From Streptomyces thermolilacinus SPC6 (GTDB taxonomy: Bacteria; Actinomycetota; Actinomycetes; Streptomycetales; Streptomycetaceae), in assembly GCF_000478605.2 (NCBI RefSeq), contig NZ_ASHX02000001.1:1054001-1118000 (forward strand): a DNA stretch of 64,000 nt, read 5' to 3'. Within the stretch, counting starts at the first letter, position 1; each line of letters begins with the position of its first letter. Below are positions 36,677 to 44,251 of this stretch, piece after piece. Below the pieces are notes generated by a model, which was not told the DNA's origin, ran no database searches, and worked only from the letters and a program-made list of their open reading frames with translations. A program made the position numbers and the translations under genes.

Positions 36677-37352
36677 GGCCTGCTCCTCACTTCCGATCAC
36701 CGCTGTACTCGAATGGGGTAACTGGCCGGGATGTGCGGCAACGTCGGTTGCCGGGCGTGATTCACCCGATGGAGTCAGACGGGCGGTCAGGTGGTTTGCC
36801 GCTTCGGCTCCGGTCGTCACGGGGGTTCACTCCACTGGGCTGTCCGGAGCTGTGCCGACGTCACTCGACGGCCCACTGGACGCCTGGGCTCGTCAACCAA
36901 GGCCTCTCCTCGGGACTTCGGCCCGCAGGCCAACGGGTCCGGACGCCGGACGCCGCGGTGAGCGGCCGGGGCCCGGGCGGCCCCACCCGTCAGGCCGTGG
37001 CGCACCCGGACGCTCACTCGGGAAGTCGGGAGGTGCGCATGGCCGGCACGGGACTGCAGATCGACGAGTCCGAGGGACTCCAGCGCGGAGAGGCGCCGGC
37101 CCAACGGGTCGGCTGGGCCGGGACGATCAGCACACGGCGATGCAGGTCGTGGACCTGTTCCACATCGGTCCACGAAACGGCCGGGGACAGGGCGGCTCGT
37201 ACGGCGTCGGCCGCGCGGCGTACTTCGCCGACGTGCGCGCGGTCCGCACGACGACCGCGAGGTCCCTGAGCAGTCCCGGAAGGACGGCGAGGACGGCGGC
37301 TCCCCCGCGGCGAAGCGCTTGAGCTGACCACGGGCCGGGGCCGGGTACGGGG
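36677..37352. other. 676-bp region without a supportable gene
   Basis: This contains the decarboxylase promoter. Minus-strand fragments such as SPAVSWTDVEQVHDLHRRVLIV (about 37120-37200) and LSALESLGLVDLQSRAG (about 37040-37100) look protein-like but lie in different frames and lack an intact start, so a decayed gene is possible. I recognise neither fragment. Confidence 0.4.
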
Positions 37353-38066
37353 TCAGATCCAGGTGGGGGGTGGGGGGACGTTGTCGGGGGTGGCGGTCAG
37401 GGAGGTGGGGGTCGCGCGGCCTGACAGCCAGGCCAGGAGGGCTGCCTGGGGGCCGCTGACCGTGGGGCCTTCGTTCGTGGCCGGGGACAGCGTGTGGGTG
37501 AGGGCCGTGTCCGTGGACTTGATGGTCAGGGGGTGTACGTCGGTGCGGCGGTGCAGGGCCGCCACGATGTCGTCGATGATCCAGCGCGCCGTGACCTCCG
37601 GGATGTGGGCGAAGGTGTACCCGGCCGCCAGGTCCGCGTGGTGGACCTCCAGTTCACGGATGCGGGTGAGGATCAGGCCGGCCGGTGTGCGGTGCTCGCC
37701 CGTGCGCATGCGCACCTCCTTCCGCCAGGCCTCGGGCGGCAGGGCGCGAATCTCCCGGTCGAAGCGGGCCTCCGCGTCGAGGACGTCGGCCACCAGCGCC
37801 TCGACCGGGCGGTGCGCGCCCGCCTCGATCTCCGCCGCCCGCGCCTCCATGCTCGCGTACTGCGGTGTCTCCAGCCCCGTACGGGCCGAGCGGAGCAGTC
37901 GGCACAGGCTGTCCGTGGCGCGGGCGACGTGGGTGACGACATGTCCCCGGGTCCACGGCGGGATCAGGGTCGTCCCCCGCGCCTCCTCGTCCGTCAAGGA
38001 CCGGACCGTGGTGATGAATCGGTTCGCCGATGCCTTCATGCGCGCCAGGGCTTCCGGGTCTCGCAC
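37353..38066 (-). CDS. Mycothiol-dependent maleylpyruvate isomerase-like protein (DinB/MDMPI family)
   Basis: About 237 residues. The N-terminal four-helix MDMPI domain has the family motif LIPPWTRGHVVTHVARATD, whose His helps form the metal site with later His residues (LEVHHADLAAGY). The C-terminal domain includes PTVSGPQAALLAWLSGRAT, the sterol-carrier-like part of TIGR03083 proteins. These are mycothiol-dependent or related metal-binding transferases of actinomycetes. GTG 38066 is chosen by family N-terminus and an upstream GGGAG; ATG 38123 is an alternative that adds 19 Lys/Arg/Glu-rich residues. The actual substrate is unknown. It is divergently placed from the motif-pair genes. Confidence 0.8.
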   Translation of the reverse strand: MRDPEALARMKASANRFITTVRSLTDEEARGTTLIPPWTRGHVVTHVARATDSLCRLLRSARTGLETPQYASMEARAAEIEAGAHRPVEALVADVLDAEARFDREIRALPPEAWRKEVRMRTGEHRTPAGLILTRIRELEVHHADLAAGYTFAHIPEVTARWIIDDIVAALHRRTDVHPLTIKSTDTALTHTLSPATNEGPTVSGPQAALLAWLSGRATPTSLTATPDNVPPPPTWI

Positions 38067-38226
38067 TCTGCCCTGTCTCCCTTCTCCGGCCTCCGCGGCT
38101 CTTGTGGAAGTTTTCTTTCGCATCACGGTATCCCGCTCGTCGCGCGGGATCTTCCGAAGCCGTGCTTCCCGGGGTGCTCGGGTCGTACGATGCCCGCAAC
38201 CGGCATGTTTCTGAGGGGGGTTCAGG

Positions 38227-38670
38227 ATGCTTGGTGAGTCGTTGACCGTCGTGGCCGCCGCACTGGGGACGGCTGTGGTGCAGGCCGCCGGCACGCAGGC
38301 GTGGGACGGGCTGCGGGGCGGTGTCGCGCGGGTACTGGGCCGGGGGCGCCCCGAGCGGGAGACGGTGGAGCTGGAGTGGCTGGACCGGACCGCCGCCGCG
38401 CTCGACGCCGCCGAACCCGAGCGGGCCGAGGTCGAGCGCGCCCGGCAGGAGGCCGTGTGGGGCACCCGCCTCGCCACGCTGCTGGAGAGCCTCCCCGAGG
38501 ACGAGCGGCAGGCCCTGATCGACGCGCTGCAGGGCGTGTTCGACCAGTACCGGCCCCCGGCCGAGGAGCGCGGTACGGGCGGCGGCGTGCACGGCAACGT
38601 CTTCCACGGGCCCGCCTTCGTCCAGGGCCACGGCGGTACGCAGAACGTCACGCTCGGGCCCCGGGAATGA
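38227..38670 (+). CDS. Helical protein with C-terminal shared Gly/His/Gln motif (motif pair, gene 1)
   Basis: A 147-residue protein of unknown function. Residues 1-38 are a hydrophobic or amphipathic helix (LTVVAAALGTAVVQAAGTQA), and 44-110 are charged and predicted helical with coiled-coil character (many Glu/Arg/Ala). Residues 119-144 form a glycine-rich tail containing VHGNVFHGPAFVQGHGG and TQN. The next protein begins with a close copy of this tail (15 of 23 residues identical). A helical effector-like domain followed by a short C-terminal motif repeated at the N-terminus of its neighbour is the layout described for bacterial amyloid signalling pairs (Bell domain with BASS motifs). That relation is inferred, not shown. 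ATGA overlap with the next gene indicates coupling. Confidence 0.75.
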   Translation: MLGESLTVVAAALGTAVVQAAGTQAWDGLRGGVARVLGRGRPERETVELEWLDRTAAALDAAEPERAEVERARQEAVWGTRLATLLESLPEDERQALIDALQGVFDQYRPPAEERGTGGGVHGNVFHGPAFVQGHGGTQNVTLGPRE

Positions 38671-39500
38671 CTCTGCCACCTCCTGGGCAGGGCCCCGGCG
38701 GGGTGTCGCACAACACCTTCGCCGAGCCCGCCGTCGTACAGGGGCACGGCGGCGTCCAGAACATCTACAACCAGTCCCCGCCCCGCGGGACGTGGCCCGT
38801 CGCCCTCGGCGCCGCCTCGGTCGTCCTCGCCGCCGCGGCCGGGGCGTTCCTCGCCCTGTGGTTCGACGACGGACCCGGGGGCGGGGAGACGGACGACAGG
38901 CGCGGCGCGGCGGTGGCGTCCGGGCCCGCCGCGGGCCGTGGCAGCCCGCCCCCGGGTGGTACCGGCTCCGCCGCCGGGCGTGCCGCGCCGACCTCCGGCG
39001 CCGTCGGCCCGACCGCCGCCGACGGGGCCGCACCGCCCGACACCGCCGACGGGGCCGCACCGTCCGACGCCGGGGGCGCGGGCGAACGGGTGCGGTGGTC
39101 GGGCACCCTGCGCATCAGCGGTGTGAGCGGTCCGCAGCTCGACCAGGAGCCGCCGGTGAAGAGTCCGTACACGCGGGACGTCTGGCTCGCGGAGGTCGAT
39201 CCCGCAGTCCTCCAGGGCAGCGGGATCGGCGGTGTCCACATCGAGAACCTGGCGCTGTGGGAACGGCCCGACGCCCCGACGCGCGCGCAGTGCGAGGAAC
39301 TCGTCGCCACCCAGGGCGTCGCCGAGGTCGTCGTACGCCAGGGCAGCGTGGTGTGCGTGCGCACCCTTGAAGGCCGTACTGCCGTGCTCACCGTACGGTC
39401 CGTCAGCACCGACGCCCAGTCGGGCATCCTCGCCGAGGCCCGCGTGTGGTCCGCGACCGACATGTCCTTCTGGCTGATGTCGGGCGGCGGTACGCGATGA
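38667..39500 (+). CDS. Single-pass membrane protein with N-terminal shared motif (motif pair, gene 2)
   Basis: A 277-residue protein. Residues 11-34 are a cytosolic motif (GGVSHNTFAEPAVVQGHGG, then VQN) nearly matching the tail of the preceding protein. One membrane helix follows at 43-66 (WPVALGAASVVLAAAAGAFL), then a Pro/Gly/Ala-rich linker to about 140. A C-terminal extracellular domain of about 130 residues contains two cysteines, in AQCEELV and GSVVCVRT, possibly a disulfide. I do not recognise the outer domain. The arrangement suggests an outside sensor whose cytosolic tip could contact the motif of gene 1. It converges on the GntR gene with a 10-bp gap. Confidence 0.75.
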   Translation: MTLPPPGQGPGGVSHNTFAEPAVVQGHGGVQNIYNQSPPRGTWPVALGAASVVLAAAAGAFLALWFDDGPGGGETDDRRGAAVASGPAAGRGSPPPGGTGSAAGRAAPTSGAVGPTAADGAAPPDTADGAAPSDAGGAGERVRWSGTLRISGVSGPQLDQEPPVKSPYTRDVWLAEVDPAVLQGSGIGGVHIENLALWERPDAPTRAQCEELVATQGVAEVVVRQGSVVCVRTLEGRTAVLTVRSVSTDAQSGILAEARVWSATDMSFWLMSGGGTR

Positions 39501-39510
39501 CCGGTCCCCG

Positions 39511-40182
39511 TCAGTGGTCCTCCGCCGCCCACAGGGACCGTACGTGGCCCAGGTGGCGGCTCATGCACGCCTCGGCCGCCGCCGCGTCGCCCGCCAGCAT
39601 CAGGTCGAGCAGCTCCAGGTGTTCGGCGGCGGACGCGACGAGCAGGCCGCGCTCGTCCAGTGCCGTCAGGCCGTACAGGCGGGACCGTTTGCGCAGTTCG
39701 CCGACGGTCTCCACGAGCCGGTCGTTGCCGTGCAGGGCGAGCAGCGCCAGGTGGAAGCGGCGGTCCGCGTCGAGGTAGCCGATCAGGTCGTGGTCGCGGG
39801 CCGACACGACGATCTCCTCGGCGACGGGCCGCAGCGCCTCCAGCTGCTGCCGCGTCGCCGAGCGGGTGACCGCGCCGACCGTGGGCACCTCGATCAGGGC
39901 GCGCAGCTCCGAATACTGGTCGAGGTCCCGTTCGCTGACCTCCGTGACCCGGAAGCCCTTGTTCCGTACGGGTTCGACCAGACCCTCGCGCGCCAGGTCG
40001 AGCATCGCCTCCCGCACCGGCGTGGCGGAGATGCCGAAGTCCGCGGCGAGCGCCGGGGCCGAGTAGACCCGGCCCGGCTGGAGTTCCCCGGAGATCAGCG
40101 CGGCGCGCAGGGCGTGGGCGACCTGGTCGCGCAGGCGCTCCTGCGCGGTGATCAGGTTGGGCTGCTTCAGATGGCCACCCAT
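39511..40182 (-). CDS. GntR-family regulator, FadR/FCD subfamily
   Basis: Transcription factor of 223 residues. The N-terminal winged helix-turn-helix covers about 15-75 (LRAALISGELQPGRVYSAPALAADFGI, then ATPVREAMLDLAREGL). The all-helical FCD effector domain covers about 85-215, with putative metal ligands in YLDADRRFHLALLALHGN and a late EHLELLDLMLAGD. GGAGG precedes the ATG. It is the last gene of the hydroxyproline operon on the same strand, 49 bp after the racemase-family gene, so it probably senses hydroxyproline or a catabolite and controls the operon and the collagenase. Repressor or activator status is unknown. Confidence 0.87.
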   Translation of the reverse strand: MGGHLKQPNLITAQERLRDQVAHALRAALISGELQPGRVYSAPALAADFGISATPVREAMLDLAREGLVEPVRNKGFRVTEVSERDLDQYSELRALIEVPTVGAVTRSATRQQLEALRPVAEEIVVSARDHDLIGYLDADRRFHLALLALHGNDRLVETVGELRKRSRLYGLTALDERGLLVASAAEHLELLDLMLAGDAAAAEACMSRHLGHVRSLWAAEDH

Positions 40183-40231
40183 GGCCTACCTCCGGGGCTG
40201 CTGTGGTGCGTCGGTTCACATCGCGGGCACC

Positions 40232-41233
40232 TCAGAGTAGGAAACCCGCCGGGAACGGGTCGTCCGGGTCCAGGAAGTACTGGGCCGTGCCCGTGATCCA
40301 GGCCCGTCCCGTGACCGCCGGGACGACGGCGGGCAGGCCCCCGACCGTCGTCTCGCCCACGAGCCGCCCGGTGAACCGGGTGCCGATGAACGACTCGTTG
40401 ACGAACTCCCGGCCCAGCGGCAGCTCCCCGCGCGCGTGGAGCTGTGCCATCCGCGCGGACGTGCCCGTGCCGCACGGAGAGCGGTCGAACCAGCCGGGGT
40501 GGATCGCCATCGCGTGCCGGGACCGTGCGGCGTCGGAGCCGGGCGCGGCCAGGTAGACGTGCTTGAGCCCCGTGATCTGCGGGTTCTCCGGGTGGACCGG
40601 CCGGTCGGCGGCGTTGACGGCGTCCATCACGGCGAGCCCGGCGGCCAGCAGGTCGTCCTTGCGGGCCCGGTCGAAGGGCAGGCCCAGCGCGTCGAGCGGG
40701 ACGAACGCGTAGAAGTTCCCGCCGTACGCCAGGTCGTAGCGGACCGTGCCGAAGCCGGGCACCTTCACCTCGCGGTCCAGGGCGACGCTGAACGCGGGCA
40801 CGTTGGTGAGCGTGACGGACTTCGCCGCGCCGCCCTCCACCCGTACGTCCACGGAGACGAGACCGGCGGGCGTGTCGAGGCGGACGGTGGTGACCGGTTC
40901 GGTGACGGCCACCATGCCGGTCTCCACGAGGACGGTGGCGACGCCGATCGTGCCGTGCCCGCACATCGGCAGGGCACCGGACACCTCGATGAACAGCACC
41001 CCGTAGTCGGCGTCGGGGCGGGTGGGCGGCTGGAGGATGGCGCCGCTCATCGCGGAGTGGCCGCGCGGCTCGTACATCAGCAGGGTGCGGACGTGGTCGA
41101 GTTCCTCGACGAGGTGGCGGCGGCGCTCGGCCATGGTGGTGCCGGGCAGGACGCCGACGCCGCCGGTGATGACGCGGGTCGGCATGCCCTCGGTGTGCGA
41201 ATCGACGGCGTGGTAGACGTGGCGGGTACGCAT
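40232..41233 (-). CDS. 4-hydroxyproline 2-epimerase (proline racemase family)
   Basis: A 333-residue cofactor-independent epimerase that converts trans-4-hydroxy-L-proline to cis-4-hydroxy-D-proline. The two catalytic cysteines are present, in LPMCGHGTIG and in SPCGTGTSARMA, which separates true epimerases from the dehydratase branch, where the second is Thr. The cytosolic enzyme starts at ATG 41233 with GGAGG upstream. Its neighbours encode the subsequent oxidase subunits and the deaminase, which supports hydroxyproline over proline as substrate. Confidence 0.9.
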   Translation of the reverse strand: MRTRHVYHAVDSHTEGMPTRVITGGVGVLPGTTMAERRRHLVEELDHVRTLLMYEPRGHSAMSGAILQPPTRPDADYGVLFIEVSGALPMCGHGTIGVATVLVETGMVAVTEPVTTVRLDTPAGLVSVDVRVEGGAAKSVTLTNVPAFSVALDREVKVPGFGTVRYDLAYGGNFYAFVPLDALGLPFDRARKDDLLAAGLAVMDAVNAADRPVHPENPQITGLKHVYLAAPGSDAARSRHAMAIHPGWFDRSPCGTGTSARMAQLHARGELPLGREFVNESFIGTRFTGRLVGETTVGGLPAVVPAVTGRAWITGTAQYFLDPDDPFPAGFLL

Positions 41234-41262
41234 CGGGGACCTCCGGCAGTCGATGGAGACGG

Positions 41263-41298
41263 TGGAGTCGGCGGAGTCGGCGGAGTCGGCGGAGTCGG
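41263..41298. repeat. 9-bp minisatellite between two hydroxyproline genes
   Basis: Four in-register copies of a GGAGTCGGC unit (last copy ending in T) lie in the 93-bp gap between the epimerase start and the deaminase stop, followed by looser GATTCGGTC/GATCGG copies. It is non-coding in the present annotation. Confidence 0.8.
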
Positions 41299-41326
41299 TC
41301 GATTCGGTCGGATCGGGTGGCGGAAG

Positions 41327-42268
41327 TCAGTCCAGGCCCTCCGCCAGGGCCTTCTCGGTGGCGGCGCGTACGGCCGCGGCCTGGTCCGCGGCCAGCGGGG
41401 AGCGCGGCGGGCGGGTGGGGCCTCCGTGGCGCCCCGCGAGGTCCATGGACAACTTGATGGCCTGCACGAACTCGGTACGGGAGTCCCAGCGCAGCAGCGG
41501 GTGCAGGGCCTTGTACAGCGGCAGCGCCAGGTCCAGGTCGTGGTCGAGCGCGGCCCGGTAGAGGGTGGCGCACGCGCCGGGCAGGGCGTTGGGGTAACCG
41601 GCGATCCAGCCGACCGCGCCCGCGAGGGCGAGTTCGAGGAGCACGTCGTCCGCGCCCACCAGCAGGTCCAGCTCGGGGACCAGTTCGGCGAGTTCGTAGG
41701 CGCGGCGGACGTCGCCGCTGAACTCCTTGACGGCGACGACGTGCCCGTCGGCGTGCATCCGGGCGAGCAGGGCCGGGGTGAGGTCGGTCCTCGTGTCGTA
41801 CGGGTTGTTGTACGCGACCACCGGCAGTCCGGCCGCCGCGACCTCCGCGAAGTGGGCCCTTACCGCTTCCTCGTCGGCCCGGTACGCGTTGGGCGGCAGC
41901 AGGAGCACCGAGCCGCAGCCCTCTTCGGCGGCCTGGTCGGCCCAGCGGCGGGCCTCGGCACTGCCGTACGCGGACACGCCGGGCATGACGCGGGCGCCGT
42001 CGCCCGCCGCCTCGACGGCCACGCGGACGACACGGGCGCGTTCGTCGTCGGTCAGGGTCTGGTACTCGCCGAGCGACCCGTTGGGGACGACCCCGTCGCA
42101 GCCGTCGGCGACGAGGCGGGCGACGTGCTCGGCGTACGCGTCGAAGTCCACGGAGAGGTCGTCCCTCAGGGGGAGGGCGGTGGCGACCATGAGGCCGCGC
42201 CAGGGGCGGGGAGGGAGCGCGGGGGTCTGGGTGAGGGTGGAGTCGGGGGTGGGGGTCGGGGTGGTCAT
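41327..42268 (-). CDS. DapA-family lyase/deaminase, probable 1-pyrroline-4-hydroxy-2-carboxylate deaminase
   Basis: A 313-residue (beta/alpha)8 enzyme of the dihydrodipicolinate synthase superfamily. The Schiff-base lysine is in VVAVKEFSGD, the YNNPYDTR motif holds the catalytic tyrosine, and VPNGSLGEYQTLTDDER is the phosphate-loop-like GSxGE motif. In hydroxyproline catabolism this family member removes ammonia and water from pyrroline-4-hydroxy-2-carboxylate to give 2-oxoglutarate semialdehyde; context makes that the best call. It starts at ATG 42268, overlapping the upstream stop (ATGA); the longer frame to 43474 is a shadow of the oxidase gene. The semialdehyde dehydrogenase that would finish the route is not in this window. 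Confidence 0.85.
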   Translation of the reverse strand: MTTPTPTPDSTLTQTPALPPRPWRGLMVATALPLRDDLSVDFDAYAEHVARLVADGCDGVVPNGSLGEYQTLTDDERARVVRVAVEAAGDGARVMPGVSAYGSAEARRWADQAAEEGCGSVLLLPPNAYRADEEAVRAHFAEVAAAGLPVVAYNNPYDTRTDLTPALLARMHADGHVVAVKEFSGDVRRAYELAELVPELDLLVGADDVLLELALAGAVGWIAGYPNALPGACATLYRAALDHDLDLALPLYKALHPLLRWDSRTEFVQAIKLSMDLAGRHGGPTRPPRSPLAADQAAAVRAATEKALAEGLD

Positions 42269-43731
42269 CAGGGGGTTCCTCCGTTGGTGAGGTCGGTGGG
42301 GGTGGTGGGAGCGGTGGGGTCTGCGGGGCCTGTTCCGGTGTGCAGGGCCGCCAGGTGGCCGAGCGGTACGGGGCAGGAGAGCGGGCGCCGGTCGGGGGCC
42401 GGGGGCTCCCCCGCCAGACGGGCGACGGCCTGACCGCACATGCGGCCCTGGCACCAACCCATTCCGGCGCGGGTGAGCAGCTTCACCGTGCGCGTGTCGT
42501 GGGCGCCGTACTCGGTGACGGCCTCGCGGACGCGGCCCGCGGTGACCTCCTCGCAGCGGCACACCTCGGTCGTGTCGTCCAGCCAGCCCGTCCAGCCGGG
42601 GCCCGGCCGGTGCGCGGCGGCCATCGCGTCGGCGAACGCCCGCAGCCTCGCGCGGCGGCGGGTGAGCGCGGCGGTGCGGCGCGGGTCGCGGGGCGTGCCG
42701 CACAGGGCGTGGGCGATGGCGTCGGCGGCGATCTCGCCCTCGGTGAGCGCCAGGTCGGCGCCGCCCACCCCGGCGGTCTCCCCCGCCGCCCACACGCCCG
42801 GCACGGTCGTCGCCTGGTCGGCGTCCACGACGAGCGCCGGGGTGTCGTCGGGGGTGCGGCGGGTGGCGCAGCCGAGGCCGGTGGCGAGTTCCAGCTGCGG
42901 TACGAGGCCGTGGCCGACGGCGAGCACATCGCACGGGACGCGCCGGGACGTGCCCGGTACGGGGCGCCAGTCGCGGTCGAGCCGGGTGACGGTGACCGCT
43001 TCGACGCGGGTGGTGCCGTGGGCGGCGGTGACGGCGTGCCGGGTGAGCAGCCGGGTCGCGTGGCGCAGCAGGGCGCCGCCGTGGAGGGCGCCTTCGGTGA
43101 GCTTCGCCGGGTTGCGCACGAGGACGGGCAGCGCGCGGGCGTACGCGGTGTAGTCGGCGGCCTCCACGACGGCCGGTACGCGCACCCCTGCGGCGGCGAG
43201 CGAACCCGCGACGGCCAGCAGCAGGGGCCCGCTGCCCGCGACGACGACGCGCCTGCCCGGCAGGACCGGCCCGGACTTCAGCAGGGCCTGTGCGCCGCCC
43301 GCGCCCAGAACCCCCGGCAACGTCCAGCCCGGAAAGGGCAGTTGGCGTTCGTACGCGCCGGTCGCCAGCAGCACGGCACGCGCGTGGACGGTGGCCGGTG
43401 TCTCGTCGGGCCCGGCGACGGCGTGCAGCGTCCAGGCCGCCCCGCCGGGCCCGGGGTGCGGGACGACGGTCCACACATGGTGGGCGGGCAGGTGGCGGAC
43501 GCGGCCGGTACGGCGGTGCTCCTCCAGGCGGCGGGCGCGGGGCGCGTAGTGGCGCCGGCCGTGGCGGGTGTCCGGGTGGGCCTCCCCGGCGGCGTGGCGG
43601 TGGAACTGGCCGCCCGGCCGCTCCCCCGCGTCCAGCAGCGTGACGCTCAGGCCCTGGTCGGCGGCGGTGACGGCGGCGGCGAGCCCGGCGGGGCCCGCGC
43701 CGACGACGGCGAGGTCAGCGGGCGGGTTCAT
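42268..43731 (-). CDS. FAD/NAD(P)-binding oxidoreductase subunit of cis-4-hydroxy-D-proline oxidase (HcnB-like)
   Basis: A 487-residue flavoprotein. The N-terminal dinucleotide fold is DLAVVGAGPAGLAAAVTAAD, with a second Rossmann motif RRVVVAGSGPLLLAVAGSLA. The C-terminal BFD-like [2Fe-2S] domain has cysteines in VCRCEEVTAG and GWCQGRMCGQA. This is the middle subunit of three-part D-hydroxyproline dehydrogenases related to hydrogen cyanide synthase HcnABC. Its 5' end overlaps the small ferredoxin-like gene by 17 bp and its stop overlaps the deaminase start. No membrane segment is seen, although such complexes are often membrane-associated. Confidence 0.88.
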   Translation of the reverse strand: MNPPADLAVVGAGPAGLAAAVTAADQGLSVTLLDAGERPGGQFHRHAAGEAHPDTRHGRRHYAPRARRLEEHRRTGRVRHLPAHHVWTVVPHPGPGGAAWTLHAVAGPDETPATVHARAVLLATGAYERQLPFPGWTLPGVLGAGGAQALLKSGPVLPGRRVVVAGSGPLLLAVAGSLAAAGVRVPAVVEAADYTAYARALPVLVRNPAKLTEGALHGGALLRHATRLLTRHAVTAAHGTTRVEAVTVTRLDRDWRPVPGTSRRVPCDVLAVGHGLVPQLELATGLGCATRRTPDDTPALVVDADQATTVPGVWAAGETAGVGGADLALTEGEIAADAIAHALCGTPRDPRRTAALTRRRARLRAFADAMAAAHRPGPGWTGWLDDTTEVCRCEEVTAGRVREAVTEYGAHDTRTVKLLTRAGMGWCQGRMCGQAVARLAGEPPAPDRRPLSCPVPLGHLAALHTGTGPADPTAPTTPTDLTNGGTP

Positions 43732-44041
43732 GACCGGGGCCCTCCTGGATCGTGTTCCGGCCGGTGGCTTGCCTCGTGGGTTCGTGGCCGGTGCCCTCCT
43801 GGGTGGTGACGGTGTCGCCGGGGCGTACGGGCAGGAGGCAGGCGCGCTGGTTGGGGCGGCCGTTGACGGTGGCGAGGCAGTCGTGGCAGGTGCCGATGAA
43901 GCAGAACGCGCCGCGCGGGGCGCGCTGGTGGCGGGTGGTTCGCCAGGACGTGATCCCGGCCGCCCAGAGCGCGGCGGCGAGGGTCTGCCCGGGTACGGCG
44001 GTGAGCGGCGTGCCGTCGAAGGTGAACCGGTAGGGGGTCAT
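43715..44041 (-). CDS. [2Fe-2S] ferredoxin-like subunit (HcnA-like)
   Basis: A 108-residue small subunit of the D-hydroxyproline oxidase complex. Cluster-binding cysteines lie in GAFCFIGTCHDCLATVNG and QRACLLPV, the plant-type ferredoxin fold pattern C-x4-C-x2-C plus a distal C. The body ends near residue 85; the last 25 residues are repetitive (EGTGHEPTR and EGPGHEPAR), a small internal duplication beyond the conserved fold. It passes electrons from the flavin subunits. ATG 44041; 210 bp of featureless sequence separate it from the upstream oxidase gene. Confidence 0.87.
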   Translation of the reverse strand: MTPYRFTFDGTPLTAVPGQTLAAALWAAGITSWRTTRHQRAPRGAFCFIGTCHDCLATVNGRPNQRACLLPVRPGDTVTTQEGTGHEPTRQATGRNTIQEGPGHEPAR

Positions 44042-44251
44042 GGTCTGCTCCTGGGCGGTGCGGGCCTGGGATGCGGGGCGGTGAGCTGGTGGCCGGGGCC
44101 GCGCCGGGGTCCGGGCGGTTTCGGCGCGGGGCGGAGGTGGGTGGTCGGCCTTGGTACGGGGCGGGCGATCCGTCCGTACGGCTGGGCGCGGGAGTCCTGT
44201 GGGCGGACGGGCCGCGGGGTGCGGCGGGGCGGGCGACGCCTCGCAGGGCGG

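Noticed and set aside
38067..39239. Extension of the mycothiol isomerase-like gene through the motif-pair genes
   Set aside because: The added sequence is antisense to the two motif genes and Arg/Pro-rich; the family N-terminus begins at 38066.
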